Assembly: GCF_030646015.1 (NCBI RefSeq)
Contig: NZ_JAUSLT010000128.1
Coordinates: forward strand, 1 to 64,000
DNA length: 64,000 nt
Origin: Bradyrhizobium sp.
Lineage (GTDB): Bacteria > Pseudomonadota > Alphaproteobacteria > Rhizobiales > Xanthobacteraceae
Direction: 5' to 3'
In this document: positions 1 through 9,400 of the stretch, one piece after another
How positions within the stretch are numbered: position 1 is the stretch's first letter
Layout of the letters: the number at the start of each line of letters is the position of its first letter
Notes under the pieces: model-generated
What the model was told of the DNA's origin: nothing
Databases searched by the model: none
The model's input: the letters and a program-made list of their open reading frames with translations, nothing else
Position numbers and translations under genes: made by a program

Positions 1-578
1 TCGGCGATCGCGGCAGTACCGAGCCGCTCGTGAACGAACGCGACGCGCTCGGCGAGCTTCTCGTCCGTATCGACGATGGACGCTTGCGAGATGCCAAAGG
101 ATCCGTCCTCGCTCAGGCTCTTGACGATCAGCGGCAGCGCAAGGCGCGCGGGCCGTTTGACCTTGCGGCGCATCGGAAACACGGCAAAGGCCGGCACCGC
201 GACCCGGCGATGGTGCACCAACGTCTTGGACAGATCCTTGCCGCGCGCCAGGATCAGGCCGCGCGGGTTGCACCCGGTATACGGGACCTTCATCAGTTCG
301 AGATAGCTCGCGATGTGCTGGTCATACATGGACTGATAGTGGAATTCCTCCAGCAACGTGAACACCACATGCGGCTTGAAACTCTCGATCTGGTCGCGCA
401 CCGGCTTGATCTCCTCCTGCACGCCGAGCGGGCGAACGTCATGGCCGGCCGCACGCAAGGTGCTCACGACGTCGAATTCGGTTTTCCACCCATTGATCTC
501 CTGCGCGGTGTATCCGTCGGTCGAGTCCGGCGGCACGCAGTCCGGATGCATCAACACCAGAATGCGCAGGCGTCTCAT
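1..578 (-). CDS. ATP-grasp ligase, D-alanine--D-alanine ligase-like (C-terminus cut by window)
   Basis: The reverse strand reads from an ATG at 578 without a stop to the window edge, giving about 192 residues of the N-terminal half. It starts MRRLRILVLMHPD, has a PYTGCNP turn near residue 100 and PLIVKSLSEDGSFGIS near residue 150, which matches the ATP-binding lysine region of D-Ala-D-Ala-ligase-type ATP-grasp enzymes. Family members join a carboxylate to an amine using ATP; the substrate here is unknown. Its ATG overlaps the stop of the metallopeptidase gene upstream (ATGA), so the two are probably translationally coupled. An alternative ATG lies at 590. Because there is no complete ligase context, I do not call it ddl. 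Confidence 0.8.
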   Translation of the reverse strand, partial: MRRLRILVLMHPDCVPPDSTDGYTAQEINGWKTEFDVVSTLRAAGHDVRPLGVQEEIKPVRDQIESFKPHVVFTLLEEFHYQSMYDQHIASYLELMKVPYTGCNPRGLILARGKDLSKTLVHHRRVAVPAFAVFPMRRKVKRPARLALPLIVKSLSEDGSFGISQASIVDTDEKLAERVAFVHERLGTAAIA

Positions 579-1609
579 AGCGCGATCCATTTGCGCCGCG
601 ACGGGCCGAACATCATTTGCGTGGTCTTGGCGGTCAACAGAATGGTGAAGTTGGTCGCGAGCTTGCGTTCCGAGCCGGCGGCACGCAGATCGAGTTCGCG
701 GCAGCGCTGGATCATGTCGTCGAGAACGGCATCGAGCGTGAGCTGGTTCTCGCCGGTCCACCGCGCGACCAGCTGCCTGATCTGGGAGCGGTGCCGCCGG
801 ATAAAGGCCGAGGCCGCCGGCGCCCGCTGATGCCGTGGATCGGCCGAGAACAGACGGGAGAGATCGCGGTCGTAGGTTTTCGGCGGCGTGAAGGCGTAGA
901 ACGCCTGCTTTTTCCGGTAATGCTCGCCCAGCGTCTGGCTGAGCTGATGCAGCGGATCGACGCGCTCCCGCGACAGGCCTGGCGGCCGCGCGCTTCCGAT
1001 CTCGGCCATCAACTCGTCGACATATTCCAGCTTCTGCAGCGCCGGCCAGCCGGCATAGCGCGTCCGCCAGTTCGAGCGCGGGCGCAGCCACACCGCGAAG
1101 GTTTCGGCAAAATCCTCGTCCGGATGGCTCTGCGCGTACCAGAGCCGAAGATGCTGGACGAAACGCCGGCTGGCCGGATTGGGCCGGTAGTGGCGCGGGT
1201 AGCGTTTTGAAGACAAGCCGAACAATTGCTGCCAGCGCCGGCGGCGTTGCGGCTGCCAGGCGTGCTGCACGGCATGACCCGCCTCGTGCCGGAGAATGGC
1301 CATGCACTCGGACCAGGTGCCGCCCTCGACGTCGAGCATCATTTTCTTCTCGAGCTTCATCAGGCGGGGATGGGCGAGATAGAAGGGAATCGCGATGCCG
1401 GGCACATCCGCCGGACTGAACCATTCGCTCGATATCCATGCATGTGGCCGCAGCCGGATGCCCTTCGCCTGCAGCTCTTCATTCAGCGTGCCGAGACAAT
1501 CCTCGAGCCAGGTGCCTTCGATCTTAACCTTCAGACTACTGAGGCGTTGCTTGAGCAACTCCTCATCCGACAGATCTTCCCAAGGAAATTTCCGGGTTGG
1601 CATGGGCAT
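575..1609 (-). CDS. putative zinc metallopeptidase (HEAGH motif)
   Basis: A 344-residue soluble protein without a signal peptide. HEAGH at residues 108-112 is the HExxH zinc site, and an acidic DEDFAETFA segment at 164-172 could give the third ligand, as in gluzincin-like peptidases. The C-terminal third is basic and has no motif I recognise. It precedes the ATP-grasp gene with a 4-bp ATGA overlap, so they are likely one operon and may act on the same peptide or cell-wall-like substrate (inference). The start could be the first ATG or the one two codons later; no clear Shine-Dalgarno separates them. The physiological substrate is unknown. Confidence 0.75.
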   Translation of the reverse strand: MPMPTRKFPWEDLSDEELLKQRLSSLKVKIEGTWLEDCLGTLNEELQAKGIRLRPHAWISSEWFSPADVPGIAIPFYLAHPRLMKLEKKMMLDVEGGTWSECMAILRHEAGHAVQHAWQPQRRRRWQQLFGLSSKRYPRHYRPNPASRRFVQHLRLWYAQSHPDEDFAETFAVWLRPRSNWRTRYAGWPALQKLEYVDELMAEIGSARPPGLSRERVDPLHQLSQTLGEHYRKKQAFYAFTPPKTYDRDLSRLFSADPRHQRAPAASAFIRRHRSQIRQLVARWTGENQLTLDAVLDDMIQRCRELDLRAAGSERKLATNFTILLTAKTTQMMFGPSRRKWIAL

Positions 1610-1696
1610 CCAGACGTAACCGAGAACGGTGCCTGGATGGTGTCACAGGATGCTGCCGGCAACAACCGGCGAGTCTTCGCGGTGTTCCATAGCTCG

Positions 1697-1765
1697 CGTA
1701 GGGCGGGTTCTCTTTAAACCGCCATGTCGTAACCGAGCGGCGGGTTAAAGAGAACCCGCCCTACG
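1697..1765. repeat. long inverted repeat (GTAGGGCGGGTTCTCTTT family)
   Basis: Two arms of about 26 bp (1697-1722 and 1740-1765) are reverse complements with a single mismatch, separated by a short loop. The outer ends read CGTAGGGCGGG and CCCGCCCTACG. It lies between the metallopeptidase and iorB-like genes and resembles the dispersed intergenic palindromes elsewhere in this window. It has no T-run, so it is not an ordinary terminator. Confidence 0.8.
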
Positions 1766-1795
1766 ATCGCCTCCCACCATCGTCATTGCGAGCCA

Positions 1796-1829
1796 AGAAA
1801 AAATCCGCCGGAGAAAAACTCCGGCGGAT
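1796..1829 (-). terminator. rho-independent terminator of the iorAB-like operon
   Basis: An 11-bp perfect stem (ATCCGCCGGAG at 1803-1813 with CTCCGGCGGAT at 1819-1829) and an A5 loop are followed on the minus strand by a T-rich run (complement of 1796-1802). It begins 26 bp after the stop of the molybdopterin subunit gene, in the correct orientation. Confidence 0.9.
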
Positions 1830-1854
1830 CGTTATCATCGATGACGCCCTCGCC

Positions 1855-4146
1855 TCACGCCTTCATGTTCGCCTTCACCGCTTCCGCGGTAATCGGCAGC
1901 GCGCGGACCCGGGCGCCGCAGGCGTTGAAGATCGCGTTGCCGAGTGCGGGCGCGACCACGGTCACCGCCGGCTCGCCGACGCCGGTGGCCTTGTCGCCGT
2001 TGGCGATGACGTTGATGGCGATTTCCGGCACCTGTGACATCCGCAACGGTTTGTAGGTATCGAAGTTGGTCTGCTCGATGCCGCCGTCCTTCAGCGTCGC
2101 CTTCTCGTACATCGCGAGCGACAGCCCCCACAGCGCCGCGCCCTCGACCTGGGCGCGGATGTTGTCGGGGTGCACCTGGGTGCCGACATCGGTGGCCACG
2201 GTCAGCTTCTTGACCTTGACCTCGCCCGACGGCGAAACCGCGACATGGGCCACGCAGGCGGTCCAGCTCGCGGTCGCCCGTTCCTGCGACGAGACGCAGG
2301 CCACGCCCATGCCCTCGCCCTTCGGCAGTTTGGTGGCGCCATAGCCGGCCATGCCCATCGCGGCGAGCAGGGTGTTGCGCAGGCGTTGCGCGCCACCGTC
2401 GTTCTTGCCCTTGCCGTCCAGCAGCGCGATCCGGTACTGCGCCGGATCCTTGCCGGCGGCGTGCGCCAGTTCGTCGATCATGCTTTCGACCGCCCAGAAG
2501 GTCCAGCCCGGCGCGACCGAGCGCAACTGGCCCGACGGGGTGGCGTTATGCGCCATCTCGTTGAGGATGGCGCGGACGTTGTGATTGGGCACGGAATAGA
2601 AGAAGTCCGCGCCGTTCACGGTGAAGGCATCGAGCGGACCCTTCTTGTCGACCGAGGGCGACAGGAAGTCGGGGATGCCCCAGCGCTTGGTCGGCCACGC
2701 CGAGACCACGTCGTGGTTGAGCGCGATCAACTTGCCATCGGCGTCGAGACCCGCCTTGACCTTCTGGAAGGTGAGCGGGCGCGAATAATCCATGGTCATG
2801 TCGTTTTCGCGTGAGTAGATCACCTTGACCGGCTTGCCGACGGCTTTCGCCGCCTGCACCGCCGGCACCATCATGTCGGCGTCGAGACGCCGGCCGAAGC
2901 CGCCGCCCAGCCACATCTGGTGCATCACGACGAATTTGGGATCGATCCCGGCCGCACCCGCCGCGATGGCGCCGGAGCGCGTCGCGAACTGGTTGCCGGA
3001 ATAGATGTGCAGGATGTCGCCCTTGAACTCGGCCGTGGCGTTCATCGGCTCCAGCGGCGCATGGATGTTGATGCTGGTGGTGTACTCCGCCTCCAGCACC
3101 TTCGCCGCCGTCCCGAAGGCCGCGGCGGTATCGCCGTCCTTGACGAAGAACTGCCCGGAATCGTCGAGGGCCTGCAGCCGCTTGGCCTCGTCGAGCAGCG
3201 ACTGGCTCGACAGTTTGGCGTTCGGCCCGCCGTCATAGCTGATCTTCAGCGCGGCGGCGGCCTTCGCGGCATTGGCGTAGGTATTGGCCACCGCCACCAC
3301 CCAGCCGGTGGTCGATCCGGTCTTGTCGTCGAGGGTGACGGCCTTGATGAAGCCCGGCACCTTCTTCGCCGCGGAATCATCGACCGACTTGACCGTGGCG
3401 CCGTAGCGCACCGGCGGCGTGATGATCTTGCCATAGGCCATGCCCGGCAGCATGACGTCGATACCGAATTTGGCCGTGCCGTTGGTCTTCGAGGGGATAT
3501 CGAGCTGCGGCACCGAAACCCCGATCAGGGTGTATTGATCCGGCGTCTTCAGCTTGATCGCCTTGAGTTCGTCCGGCGTAAAGGTCCTGGTGATCTTGCC
3601 GCTCTTGACGATCTCGGCGAACGTCATCGACTTCTTCGACTTCGGATGCGAGATCACGGAATCCCTGACAATCAGCTCACCCGCGGGCACGCCCATCGCC
3701 TTGGCTGCCGCGTCGGTCAACGCCATGCGCCCCGCGGCTCCCGCGCGGCTCATCGCCTCGAAGTTCATCATCGTGCTCCAGCTGCCGCCGGTGATCTGGG
3801 CGCCGAGCACGGGATCGTTGAACTTCGGATCGTTGGACGCGAGCTGGACCCGCATGTCCTTCCAGGACGAGCCGAGTTCTTCGGCCACCATTTGCGCCAT
3901 GGTGGAGGCAATGTGCTGGCCCATGTCGGCCTTGCCGCAGGTGACCGTGACCAGCCCGTCCGGCGCGATCGAATACCAGACGCTTGGATCGAAACTGGCG
4001 GGTGCGGCGAGCGCCTGATCGCCGCCGAGCATTCCGGGCACGGCCGAATAGCCGAGCGCGAGACCGGCGGCGGCCGATCCGACCAGGAAGGAGCGCCGGC
4101 TGAGATCGGCGGATGCGGTCGAGGTGACCTTCACGTGCGTATTCAT
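1855..4146 (-). CDS. xanthine dehydrogenase family molybdopterin-binding subunit (isoquinoline 1-oxidoreductase beta-like)
   Basis: A 763-residue large subunit of a molybdenum hydroxylase. The N-terminus has a Tat signal ([10 protein letters not shown] at 17-18, followed by a hydrophobic stretch), so export as a folded enzyme is expected. GGGFGRR at 414-420 matches the molybdopterin contact loop, and GVGEP at 722-726 carries the Glu that acts as base in this family. The partner [2Fe-2S] gene lies directly upstream with an ATGA overlap. No FAD subunit follows, which fits the IorAB/aldehyde-oxidase two-subunit type that passes electrons to a cytochrome. The substrate (N-heterocycle or aldehyde) cannot be read from sequence. 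Confidence 0.9.
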   Translation of the reverse strand: MNTHVKVTSTASADLSRRSFLVGSAAAGLALGYSAVPGMLGGDQALAAPASFDPSVWYSIAPDGLVTVTCGKADMGQHIASTMAQMVAEELGSSWKDMRVQLASNDPKFNDPVLGAQITGGSWSTMMNFEAMSRAGAAGRMALTDAAAKAMGVPAGELIVRDSVISHPKSKKSMTFAEIVKSGKITRTFTPDELKAIKLKTPDQYTLIGVSVPQLDIPSKTNGTAKFGIDVMLPGMAYGKIITPPVRYGATVKSVDDSAAKKVPGFIKAVTLDDKTGSTTGWVVAVANTYANAAKAAAALKISYDGGPNAKLSSQSLLDEAKRLQALDDSGQFFVKDGDTAAAFGTAAKVLEAEYTTSINIHAPLEPMNATAEFKGDILHIYSGNQFATRSGAIAAGAAGIDPKFVVMHQMWLGGGFGRRLDADMMVPAVQAAKAVGKPVKVIYSRENDMTMDYSRPLTFQKVKAGLDADGKLIALNHDVVSAWPTKRWGIPDFLSPSVDKKGPLDAFTVNGADFFYSVPNHNVRAILNEMAHNATPSGQLRSVAPGWTFWAVESMIDELAHAAGKDPAQYRIALLDGKGKNDGGAQRLRNTLLAAMGMAGYGATKLPKGEGMGVACVSSQERATASWTACVAHVAVSPSGEVKVKKLTVATDVGTQVHPDNIRAQVEGAALWGLSLAMYEKATLKDGGIEQTNFDTYKPLRMSQVPEIAINVIANGDKATGVGEPAVTVVAPALGNAIFNACGARVRALPITAEAVKANMKA

Positions 4147-4634
4147 GTTGCCCTCCGCTCGGTTCCGGCGTTGGAGGCGGTGCGCATTTCAGAGGCCGCG
4201 CGCATGATCGCCTTCTGGATGCGCGAATAGGTCATGCAGCGGCAGAGATTGCCGTCCATGTGCGCCACCACTTCGTCCTTGCTCGGGTTGGGATTTTTCG
4301 CGAGCAGCGAGGCCGCCTGCATGATCTGGCCGGACTGGCAGTAGCCGCATTGCGGAACCTGCTCGGCGATCCATGCCTTCTGCAGCGGATGGTCGCCCTT
4401 GGCGCTGAGGCCCTCGATGGTGGTGATCTTCTTGCCGGCGACGTCGCTGAGCAACGTCTGGCAGGATCGCACCGCCTCGCCGTTGACGTGCACGGTGCAG
4501 GCGCCGCACAGGCCGGCGCCGCAGCCGAATTTCGTGCCGGTCATCTGCAGTTGTTCGCGGATGGCCCAGAGCAGCGGCGTATCCGCCGGCGCCTCGACGG
4601 ACATATTCCGTCCGTTGATGTTGAGATTAGGCAT
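4143..4634 (-). CDS. [2Fe-2S]-binding subunit of molybdenum hydroxylase (isoquinoline 1-oxidoreductase alpha-like)
   Basis: A 163-residue ferredoxin-type small subunit. Cys38, 43, 46 and 58 form the plant-ferredoxin-type cluster, and Cys96, 99, 131 and 133 (CGYC and CRC) form the second, helical [2Fe-2S] domain typical of xanthine dehydrogenase-family small subunits. It has no signal peptide of its own, so it is probably carried out of the cytoplasm with the Tat-tagged large subunit. It relays electrons from the molybdenum centre. Its stop overlaps the start of the large-subunit gene. Confidence 0.92.
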   Translation of the reverse strand: MPNLNINGRNMSVEAPADTPLLWAIREQLQMTGTKFGCGAGLCGACTVHVNGEAVRSCQTLLSDVAGKKITTIEGLSAKGDHPLQKAWIAEQVPQCGYCQSGQIMQAASLLAKNPNPSKDEVVAHMDGNLCRCMTYSRIQKAIMRAASEMRTASNAGTERRAT

Positions 4635-5129
4635 GGTCTCTTCCCCGCCGGTGCATGACGCCGCTTACGGCGGCCATTCATATCGTTGGCTCATGGTCTG
4701 ACACCCACCGGGCCGATGCCGACCTTGGCGAGCAGAATGATCGCGATCCAATCTGGAGGCAATCCAGTTTGGAATTGGTCGAAGGGAAAATTTTTCCGAT
4801 GCAACCTTTGTGCGTTGCGGCAACGCCTCGCCACAAACTCGCCGAAGGGTTCGATGCCCACGCCAGGCGGAGGGATCGCGGGCGATTGCAGAATTGGGCA
4901 TTTCCCCTCGGCGAACGGATCGCGCTAGTACTGACCATATGAGATCGGCAGGGCGCTTGCTGCCCATGCTTCGAGACGCTCGCGCATGCTCGCTCCTCAG
5001 CATGAGGTTGTTGTGTTTCAACAAGTTATCCTCATCCTGAGGAGGCCACGAAGTGGCCGTCTCGAAGGATGGGCAGCAACACCCGTTTATGATTAGACTA
5101 AGGTCACGAGATACATTCAGGACATCGCG
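4635..5129. other. non-coding interval between divergent genes
   Basis: About 495 bp separate the iorA-like gene (minus) from the hydrolase gene (plus). Apart from the palindromic repeat at 4957-5079 I see no supported gene. The part at 4700-4950 probably holds the divergent promoters, but no convincing -35/-10 pair stands out. Confidence 0.6.
4957..5079. repeat. dispersed palindromic repeat (CTTCGAGACGC family)
   Basis: Terminal inverted arms TTGCTGCCCATGCTTCGAGA at 4957 and its near-perfect complement ending at 5079 flank an internal palindrome around CCTCAGCATGAGG and CCTCATCCTGAGG. I recognise this layout from intergenic repeats common in Bradyrhizobium and Rhodopseudomonas (memory, not searched). 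It sits just upstream of the hydrolase gene. Confidence 0.8.
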
Positions 5130-5918
5130 ATGCCAAAGCTCAACCGTGACGGGGTCGACATCTACTACGAGGTCCACGGCTCCGGTCCGCCGCTGCTGCT
5201 GACCCACGGCTATTCATCGACCGGCGAGATGTGGCAGGGCCAGATCGAGGCGCTGTCGAGGCATCACCAACTGGTGTTGTGGGACATGCGCGGCCACGGC
5301 CGCTCGGACTATCCCGACGATGCCGCCGCCTACAGCGAGGCGGCAACGGTGGCCGACATGGCCGCGCTGCTCGACAAGGTCGGCGCTGAAAGCGCCATCG
5401 TCGGCGGGCTTTCGCTCGGCGGCTACATGTCGCTGGCATTTTACCGCGCGCATCCGGAGCGGGTGCGCGCGCTGCTGATCATCGATACCGGACCGGGATT
5501 CAAAAAGGACGAGGCCCGCGAGGCCTGGAACAAGCGCGCGCGCGAGACCGGCGACCGTTTTGAGCGCGAAGGCCTCGCTGTGCTGAAGTCGGCCAGCCGC
5601 GAACGCTCCGATGTGAGCCACCGCGATGCCTCAGGACTGGCGCGCGCCGCGCGGGGCATGCTGACCCAGCGCGATGCCCGCGTGATCGAATCGCTGCCGG
5701 ATATCAAGGTGCCCAGCCTGGTCGTGGTCGGCGCCGATGACGCGCCTTTCCTCGCCGCCTCCGACTATATGGCAGCAAAGATTCCGGGAGCGGCGAAGGT
5801 GGTGATCCCCGGCGCCGGCCACGCCGTCAACATCGACCAACCGCAGGCCTTCATCGACGCGGTGCTGCCCTTCCTCGACAGCCTCGACGCCAAAGCAACG
5901 CAGAAGGCGGCGTCATGA
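5130..5918 (+). CDS. alpha/beta-fold hydrolase
   Basis: A 262-residue cytoplasmic hydrolase. LLLTHGYSSTGEMW near residue 23 forms the oxyanion region, GLSLGGY puts the nucleophile at Ser95, and AGHAVNIDQP gives the catalytic His near 231. The acid is likely the Asp of VVVGADDAPF near 204. The length and motif spacing fit the 3-oxoadipate enol-lactonase/esterase-like branch, but a precise substrate cannot be assigned. The downstream gene starts at the last codon of this one (ATGA overlap), suggesting co-translation. Confidence 0.88.
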   Translation: MPKLNRDGVDIYYEVHGSGPPLLLTHGYSSTGEMWQGQIEALSRHHQLVLWDMRGHGRSDYPDDAAAYSEAATVADMAALLDKVGAESAIVGGLSLGGYMSLAFYRAHPERVRALLIIDTGPGFKKDEAREAWNKRARETGDRFEREGLAVLKSASRERSDVSHRDASGLARAARGMLTQRDARVIESLPDIKVPSLVVVGADDAPFLAASDYMAAKIPGAAKVVIPGAGHAVNIDQPQAFIDAVLPFLDSLDAKATQKAAS

Positions 5919-6265
5919 AGGTATTTTTCGCAGCAGCCTTGTTTGCGGCGCTGAGTGGAACGCCCGCTCCCGTCCATGCGCAAGGCCTGCCGCCATCAGG
6001 CGGTCCCTACCCGCCGCCGTTTGTCGCGACCTTGTCGAACAATGTGCCGCTGGCCTTCGGCATGGAGGCCGCGGATGCCGCGCGCGCTCTCGGCGTGCCG
6101 CTCAATTACATCAAGGGCCGCCCGGGCAACGAAATCTTCCTGGCGTTCCGCGACATCGGCGGCAGCGGATTGTTTCCGCACCGCCACCGGCTCTATCTGC
6201 AATTCCGCGGCGGCCGCCTGGCGGGCTGGAAAGGCGATTGGGGCCATAACTGGATGTGGCAATAG
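5915..6265 (+). CDS. small exported protein of unknown function
   Basis: A 116-residue protein with a clear signal peptide (MKVFFAAALFAALSG to about residue 22, cleavage after AQ-type Ala). The mature part is rich in Gly, Pro and Arg, with a conserved-looking segment LAFGMEAADAARALGVPL and a C-terminus ending in WGHNWMWQ. I recognise no domain. The ATGA overlap with the upstream hydrolase gene and the short gap to the dienelactone hydrolase gene suggest one transcription unit, probably acting in the periplasm. Confidence 0.7.
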   Translation: MKVFFAAALFAALSGTPAPVHAQGLPPSGGPYPPPFVATLSNNVPLAFGMEAADAARALGVPLNYIKGRPGNEIFLAFRDIGGSGLFPHRHRLYLQFRGGRLAGWKGDWGHNWMWQ

Positions 6266-6322
6266 CGGCGGGCGCGCCGTTTCCTTTCTCGAAAAGATCC
6301 ACTCGCAACCAAGGGATGACCC

Positions 6323-6994
6323 GTGGGACAACAGATAAAACTGACGGCTTCGGACAATTTTCAACTCGGCGGCTACCGCGCCGAGCCATCAGGCGCGCCG
6401 AAGGCGGCGGTGGTGGTGATCCAGGAAATCTTCGGCGTCAATCACCACATCCGATCGGTCTGCGACCGTCTCGCCGGCGAAGGCTATGTCGCGATCGCGC
6501 CCGCGATCTTCGATCGCACCGAACCCGATTTCCAGTGCGGCTATTCGCCGGACGAGGTGGCGACAGCGCGCAAGTTCATCGCCAGTCCCGACTGGGAAGC
6601 AATGCTGCGCGACACCCAGGCCGCGATCGATGCGGTGAAAAATGTCGGCCCGGTCGGCATCATCGGCTTCTGCCTCGGCGGCAGCATCGCCTATGCCGCC
6701 GCGACCAGACTGTCGGGCCTGAAGGCTGCGATCGGCTATTACGGCGGCGCCATCGTCCGCTTCGCCGACGACAAGCCGAAGGCGCCGACGCAACTGCATT
6801 TCGGCGAGAAGGACGCGGGGATTCCGCTAGCCGATGTCGAGACCATCAGGACAAAACGGCCCGAGGTCGAGATCCATGTCTATCCCGGCGCGCAGCACGG
6901 CTTTCACTGCGACGAGCGGGCCAGCTACGACAAGACCAGCGCCGATATCGCCTGGCCGCGCAGCATGGCTTTCCTGGCGAAGCATTTGAAGTGA
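6323..6994 (+). CDS. dienelactone hydrolase family protein
   Basis: A 223-residue protein with the dienelactone hydrolase triad: Cys117 in GFCLGG, Asp164 in GEKDAGIP and His192 in QHGFH, plus Glu35 in QEIFG, which activates the Cys. The length matches the family (about 220-240). Such enzymes hydrolyse dienelactones in chloroaromatic degradation, but many genomic copies are general carboxylic ester hydrolases, and no catechol-pathway genes are adjacent. The start is GTG at 6323, preceded by AAGGGA. Confidence 0.88.
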   Translation: MGQQIKLTASDNFQLGGYRAEPSGAPKAAVVVIQEIFGVNHHIRSVCDRLAGEGYVAIAPAIFDRTEPDFQCGYSPDEVATARKFIASPDWEAMLRDTQAAIDAVKNVGPVGIIGFCLGGSIAYAAATRLSGLKAAIGYYGGAIVRFADDKPKAPTQLHFGEKDAGIPLADVETIRTKRPEVEIHVYPGAQHGFHCDERASYDKTSADIAWPRSMAFLAKHLK

Positions 6995-7011
6995 CGCCAA
7001 CGAAACCCCGA

Positions 7012-7154
7012 CGTCATTCCGGGATGCGCCCTCGGTCGGCAGTTGCCGACCTGAGGCGCAGGCCTCAGATGCGCAATTGCGCATCGGGGAATCCATACTC
7101 ACGATCGTGGTTATGGATTCCGGGCTCGTCGCTTCGCTCCGCCCCGGAATGACG
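7012..7154. repeat. dispersed palindromic repeat (CGTCATTCCGGG family), copy 1
   Basis: The ends are CGTCATTCCGGG and CCGGAATGACG, with internal GGAATCCAT and ATGGATTCC arms and a GGTCGGCAGTTGCCGACC hairpin. A copy in opposite orientation lies at 60514-60636, sharing the GTCATTCC ends, GGAATCCATA arms and the GGTCGGCAA...GCCGACC hairpin. It fills the gap between two convergent genes. Confidence 0.85.
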
Positions 7155-7181
7155 GTGTCTAGATAACGCCGGCGCGCCGCT

Positions 7182-8189
7182 TCACTCGCCCTTGACGCCC
7201 GTGGCTTTCACAACATCCGCCCAGCGAGCGTAGTCGCGGCGCAGCGTGGCTTCGAACGTTTCCGCCGATCCGCCGACCGGCATGAGACTGACCGTCTCGA
7301 GCCCTGCGACCCCCTCGGGAGAAGCGATGATGCGCGACAGTTCCGCGGAAAGTTTCGCGACGATGTCCTTGGGCGTAGCGGCGGGCACGAAGACGCCGAT
7401 CCAGCCCTCGGCCTCGAAGCCGGGGAAGCCGAGTTCAGCCATCGTCGGCACGTTCGGCAACTGGGTCCTGCGCTTTTCGCCGCCGACCGCCAGCGCCCTG
7501 ATCTTGCCGCCCTGGATTTGAGGGTTGGCCGTGGTCAGATCGACGAAGGCTGCGGTCACGGTGTTGTTGAGCAGATCATTCACCAGCGGCGCCGCGCCAC
7601 GATAGGGAACATGGGTCATGTCGATGCCCGCGTTCTTCTTTAGCAATTCGCCGTAGAGATGCGACGTCGTCGCGTTGCCGAACGAGCCGTAGGGTACCTT
7701 GCCGGGGTTGGCCTTGGCGTGGTCGATCAGTTCCTTGACCGACTTGATCGGCTGCGCGTCGGGGACCGTCAGCACGATCGTCGACAATCCGACCTGGGTC
7801 ACCGGCGCGAGATCCTTGAAGACGTCGTAGGGCAGCTTTGAAATGAGGCTGGGCGCCTGGATGATCTGGGTGATGGCGACCAGCACGGTGTAGCCATCGG
7901 GCTGCGCCTTGGCGACGAAATCATTGCCGACCACACCGCCGCCGCCCGACTTGTTTTCGACGACGACGGTTTGCTTCCACGCTTCCGACAGTTTGTTGGC
8001 CAACAGGCGGGCCGATACGTCGGTGGCTCCGCCTGCGGGATAGGGCACGACGAAGGTTATTCGCCGTTCCGGATAGGACTGCGCCGCCGCCTGATCTGCC
8101 GACACACATACGGCCGTCATGGCGATGCCTGCGATCGTTGCAGCTGAAATTGCGGTGCGCACGACCTTGATTGGCGAACGGATGCTCAT
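7182..8189 (-). CDS. tripartite tricarboxylate transporter substrate-binding protein (Bug/TctC family)
   Basis: A 335-residue periplasmic binding protein. A signal peptide (SIRSPIKVVRTAISAAT to AAAQS) is followed by YPERRITFVVPYPAGGATD, the hallmark start of Bug proteins, where the PAGGxxD loop binds a carboxylate ligand. The C-terminal EGWIGVFVPAATPKDI segment also matches. The ATG at 8189 has an AGGGGA Shine-Dalgarno; a longer reading from 8345 would put 52 residues before the signal peptide. No TctAB membrane genes are nearby, which is usual for orphan Bug genes. The ligand is unknown. Confidence 0.9.
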   Translation of the reverse strand: MSIRSPIKVVRTAISAATIAGIAMTAVCVSADQAAAQSYPERRITFVVPYPAGGATDVSARLLANKLSEAWKQTVVVENKSGGGGVVGNDFVAKAQPDGYTVLVAITQIIQAPSLISKLPYDVFKDLAPVTQVGLSTIVLTVPDAQPIKSVKELIDHAKANPGKVPYGSFGNATTSHLYGELLKKNAGIDMTHVPYRGAAPLVNDLLNNTVTAAFVDLTTANPQIQGGKIRALAVGGEKRRTQLPNVPTMAELGFPGFEAEGWIGVFVPAATPKDIVAKLSAELSRIIASPEGVAGLETVSLMPVGGSAETFEATLRRDYARWADVVKATGVKGE

Positions 8190-8384
8190 CTTTTCCCCTT
8201 GGTAGATTTCGATGGATTGAGTTTGTCGGGCATATGCTCCCGGCTGGATCGAAGCAAGTCTCCTGTCGGGCGCATCACGCCGAACGCGCTGATTCACCAC
8301 AGCCAGCCATGACAATGCCGCCGCACGGAATGATCGTAGCAGCATCGGCGTCTGACTTGTTCAGGGAGAAGGGAATGCTATCGA

Positions 8385-9140
8385 CTAGAACCAGCGTTCG
8401 CCGACCAGCACGGTATCGCCGGGGCTGATGGCGGTGCCGAGCGGCACCACTGATCGCATCGATCCCGATGCGTCGGTATGGGTGAGCGTGACGCGGTCGC
8501 GGCGGGCGCGCGGCGAGAAGCCGCCGGCAATCGCCACCGCGCTTTCGACCGACATGTTGGGCACGTAGGGATATTGGCCGGGGGCCGCGACTTCGCCGAG
8601 GATGAAGAACGGCCTGTAAGCCTCGACCTCCACCGCCACCGACGGCTCGCGGATGAAGCCGTTGCGCAGTTTGGCGGTGATGTCGGCGGCGAGCCGCGCG
8701 GGCGTCTTGCCGCGCGCCGGCACCGAGCCGATCAGCGGCATGGTGATGGAGCCGCCGGCATCGATGGCATAGGTGTTGGTGAGACCTTCCTGGCCGTAGA
8801 CCACGACCCGCAATTTGTCGCCGGCGTCGAGATGATAGGCGGTGTCATACGCTACGGGCACCGGCATCGGCGCGGCGGCGTAGACGACGGGAGGCGGGCC
8901 ATAGGCCCGGCCGGGTCCGGCAAAGCTGCTGCGAAGCGCTGCGATGGCGCCGCCGCCCGAATCGGCGACGACGACCGGAGGGGGATTGTAAGGCTGGCCG
9001 TACGCCATCGAATCGAGATCGGCTTGCGGCTGGGCGATCGCGACGGGACCCGGCGTACGCATGCAGCCCGACAGAGCGAGCGCGGTCATGATGGCAGTGA
9101 TCGGTATTCGAAACGCGCGCGCAACCCGCACCGGAGCCAT
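8385..9140 (-). CDS. polysaccharide export lipoprotein (Wza-like, Poly_export plus SLBB)
   Basis: A 251-residue lipoprotein. LALSGC gives a lipobox with Cys26. A Pro-rich linker leads to YHLDAGDKLRVVVYGQEGLT near residue 100, the start of the polysaccharide export domain, followed by ITMPLIGSVPARGKT and an SLBB-like stretch FILGEVAAPGQYPYVP. Family members form outer-membrane channels for capsule or exopolysaccharide. No glycosyltransferase, Wzc or polymerase gene is adjacent, so this is an orphan copy and the polymer served is unknown. Confidence 0.85.
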   Translation of the reverse strand: MAPVRVARAFRIPITAIMTALALSGCMRTPGPVAIAQPQADLDSMAYGQPYNPPPVVVADSGGGAIAALRSSFAGPGRAYGPPPVVYAAAPMPVPVAYDTAYHLDAGDKLRVVVYGQEGLTNTYAIDAGGSITMPLIGSVPARGKTPARLAADITAKLRNGFIREPSVAVEVEAYRPFFILGEVAAPGQYPYVPNMSVESAVAIAGGFSPRARRDRVTLTHTDASGSMRSVVPLGTAISPGDTVLVGERWF

Positions 9141-9207
9141 CCCTCATCGCGAGACAGCCTAAGTCTTGCACCGGTTATGGTTAACAAACCGTTGGCGCGG
9201 GGGTGTG

Positions 9208-9397
9208 TCTTCACCCTCCCCTGGAGGGGGAGGGTCGGCTCACATTGAGCGCAGCGAAATGTGAGACGGGGTGGGGTGACGGTCTCTCGTATCGAACAGT
9301 GCGGGGATGAGAGACTTTCACCCCACCCCGCTCGCTACGGACGATGCTACGCATCGCCGGGCGCGAGCGACCCTCCCCCTTCAGGGGAGGGTGAAGA
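9208..9397. repeat. long palindromic repeat (TCTTCACCCTCCCCT family)
   Basis: The ends at 9208 (TCTTCACCCTCCCCTGG) and 9397 are inverted copies over 30 bp with one mismatch. Inside are further inverted arms (ACGGGGTGGGGTGA and TCACCCCACCCCG). It lies directly downstream of msrA and upstream of the Wza-like gene, both on the minus strand, and could cut readthrough although no T-run is present. Confidence 0.85.
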
Positions 9398-9400
9398 AAT

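Noticed and set aside
4665..5207. A 180-residue frame on the minus strand upstream of the alpha/beta hydrolase
   Set aside because: Much of it translates a palindromic repeat and it overlaps the start of the hydrolase gene; composition is not protein-like.
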